From Candidatus Heimdallarchaeota archaeon (GTDB lineage: Archaea; Asgardarchaeota; Heimdallarchaeia; JABLTI01), in the NCBI GenBank assembly GCA_019058275.1, contig JAHLVW010000057.1, positions 1 to 63,040 on the forward strand: 63,040 nt of DNA. The letters run 5' to 3'. The position numbers were made by a program, and so were the translations under genes. Positions within the stretch are counted from its first letter, which is position 1, and each line of letters opens with the position of its first letter. This document shows positions 61,531 to 63,040 of this stretch, in pieces. The notes under the pieces were generated by a model. The model had not been told where the DNA came from and did not search any database. It worked only from the letters and a program-made list of their open reading frames with translations.

Positions 61531-63040
61531 ATGACGGATGAAGAAAGTGGTATAAGGAATATTAAAGATGTATTCTATGATACTTTAGATGATTGGCCCA
61601 CGGAATCACTAAAAAAGAGCCTTTTTAGATTGCGACCAGAAGAAGGAGCTGAAGTTTATCTTAATCTAAATGAAGGTTATTATGATATTACTGATAAAGC
61701 ATTAGAGCTAGAAAGTAACTTCAGACCAAAAATAAACATTAGAACCAATGAATTGAAAACTGAATTAGATAAATGGAAAACTGGTGGGGGTGCATTCTTT
61801 AGGACAATTGCAGATGCAGAGAATGTTAATGATGCTACAAGATTGTGCTTACAATATTTTATAATCTGGACTAGACAATTATTCCCATTTCAATTTGTAT
61901 TTTTAAGTTTCCCATTTTTCATTGCTACATTATTTTTATGGCAATTTTCTGAAAAACAAGTAGTTGGTTCTGAAACAACGTGGGGAACGTATCTTACTTT
62001 AATGGTCACAGGATTGTTGCTTATTAACATGGGATTGTGGACGTATATTGAAGGATTTTATCGACGATTTATTCAAGGCATTAAGAATTGGAAAGTTGTT
62101 CCAGATAGTATGATTGGATTTGTTGTCCCTGGAATTCTATTTTGTACAACTGCTCTAGAATATCTTATTTATGAAGTTATAGGATATACAAGTTTCATCG
62201 CTATTATCCCAATAAGTGCATGACTTTCATTAGCTTTAGGAATTGTTATTCTAATCATTGGAATGGATTTCTATCTTCGAGGTGAGAAATCATTTATGGA
62301 AAATTTTTCGCATCCAATGGATTATGCTCCCTTATTCTTGTATTTACAAAAGGATAGTAAGGATAATTGGGACATAGATGGTGCACAATTTGATTTCTTC
62401 CATTATAGGACAATCTTTGTGCCTAAAGAAAAACTAACATTCACAGAGGAAGATATCGAAAAGACAAATCCTTGGCTTTTAATTGATAGATCATGGCATG
62501 CTTTTAGGGAATATACCAAAACAAATCTTATGATTAGAATTTTCGCAAACTTATTCGTTAACATTTTCCTATGGATCATTGTAGTAGGAGCTTACATTGT
62601 CTATATTCTAGCTAGATTTGGTTACAATCTCGGTTTTGTAAATACTATTTTGGAAGAACCCTGGTTCTTGATCATCATCTATCTCATCTTACCAATTTTC
62701 ATGGTTCTAATGATTTGGTCTATAGGCCGAACTATAGAATACAAGTTAGATCTTTGGGAAGATTTAGCTAACAAAGAAGGTAAGGATTTAATTAGAAAAC
62801 ACCATCTATCCTATCCAAGATTAAGGGTTCTATGGAATTTACGAAATAGAGAGCATAAAGGAGAGCAAAGAATAACATCTCTCTGGTCAAAAACTGAATG
62901 GATAGAGGGGGATAAATCACGATTAGTTGCTCGAGTTAAACTTCAATTTCCATTTGATCGTTACAAAGATTGGCATACATTAAGAGATACACAAGAGGAA
63001 CTCTTATCTTTGATTTCTCTACAAACGAAAGAGGAAGAAC
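61531..63040 (+). pseudogene. Multi-TM membrane protein interrupted by an in-frame TGA (partial)
   Basis: The frame from ATG 61531 codes 230 residues to TGA 62221-62223 and then stays open in the same frame for 272 more codons to the window end. The first part is a cytosolic domain (1-105) and three membrane helices; the TGA falls in the fourth, giving PISA, stop, LSLALGIVILIIG. A cytosolic loop (about 255-340), two more helices and another soluble domain follow. A Trp codon changed to TGA would explain it. Two separate genes are possible: ATG 62262 could restart. I do not recognise the family. Confidence 0.65.

Noticed and set aside
35373..62223. General reassignment of TGA to Trp
   Set aside because: TGA ends several genes at natural positions (for example the second methyltransferase, the zinc-ribbon protein and purD, whose TGA is followed by TAG). 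The two in-frame cases are better read as mutations unless shown otherwise.
62224..63040. Independent downstream gene starting at ATG 62262
   Set aside because: It is possible, but it would begin in the middle of a hydrophobic helix that continues directly from the upstream frame, so interruption by TGA is the simpler reading.

Overview
The window reads as a piece of an AT-rich archaeal chromosome. Supporting features are a membrane-anchored archaeal LonB protease, RtcB RNA ligase, a short-form PurA, a PurS/PurQ/PurL FGAM synthase, an archaeal AbrB-PhoU regulator, TATA boxes placed for leaderless starts, and a tRNA-Arg with two introns, one showing a textbook bulge-helix-bulge. Small PRC-barrel-like proteins, zinc-ribbon membrane proteins and transmembrane winged-helix regulators suggest an Asgard archaeon (Heimdallarchaeia-like); that placement is inference.

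Layout. 1-20 kb is mostly chromosomal housekeeping: a cut-off peptide/sugar-type ABC binding protein, lonB, an AMMECR1-type radical SAM enzyme, a zinc-ribbon/beta-solenoid membrane protein, a GH57 glycosidase with its MFS partner, purA, rtcB, tandem methyltransferases, a LURP-one-like protein, an MFS transporter, a frame-shifted ZIP metal transporter, a SagB-type oxidoreductase and several small proteins.

20.2-36.6 kb is an accessory region. It opens with an orphan 5' half of a tRNA (20222) and holds an ABC/FtsX/TPR operon. A CRISPR-free module follows: a Cas1-like integrase with winged-helix and zinc-ribbon domains, two winged-helix partners and a divergent Cas4-like nuclease. Next come a LAGLIDADG protein, a large restriction-endonuclease-like protein, tRNA-Arg(UCU) and an OB-fold-like gene. 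The missing 3' half of the split tRNA appears at 33.84 kb, its acceptor strand perfectly complementary to the 5' half. Three more decayed copies of that tRNA 3' end follow at about 34.94, 35.80 and 36.61 kb. Between successive copies sits one toxin-antitoxin cassette: MNT/HEPN, VapBC (decayed), then DUF433/DUF5615. This looks like serial accretion at a tRNA 3' end and is the most interesting part of the window.

36.6-48.3 kb holds a QueG-like iron-sulfur protein, the phosphate uptake system (pstB-phoU, a converging AbrB-PhoU regulator, pstSCA), and a twice-repeated two-gene module of unknown function: a secreted membrane-anchored protein followed by an ectodomain-TM-winged-helix regulator. 48.4-63 kb carries a VOC protein, a Rieske protein, a LarA-family protein and a long purine biosynthesis cluster (purSQL, purF, purD, a HAD phosphatase, an MFS transporter, a PfkB kinase, purE). 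The window ends in a membrane-protein gene interrupted by an in-frame TGA. With purA at 10 kb, the window supplies purF, purD, purSQL, purE and purA steps; purM, purN/T, purC, purB and the last IMP steps are not here.
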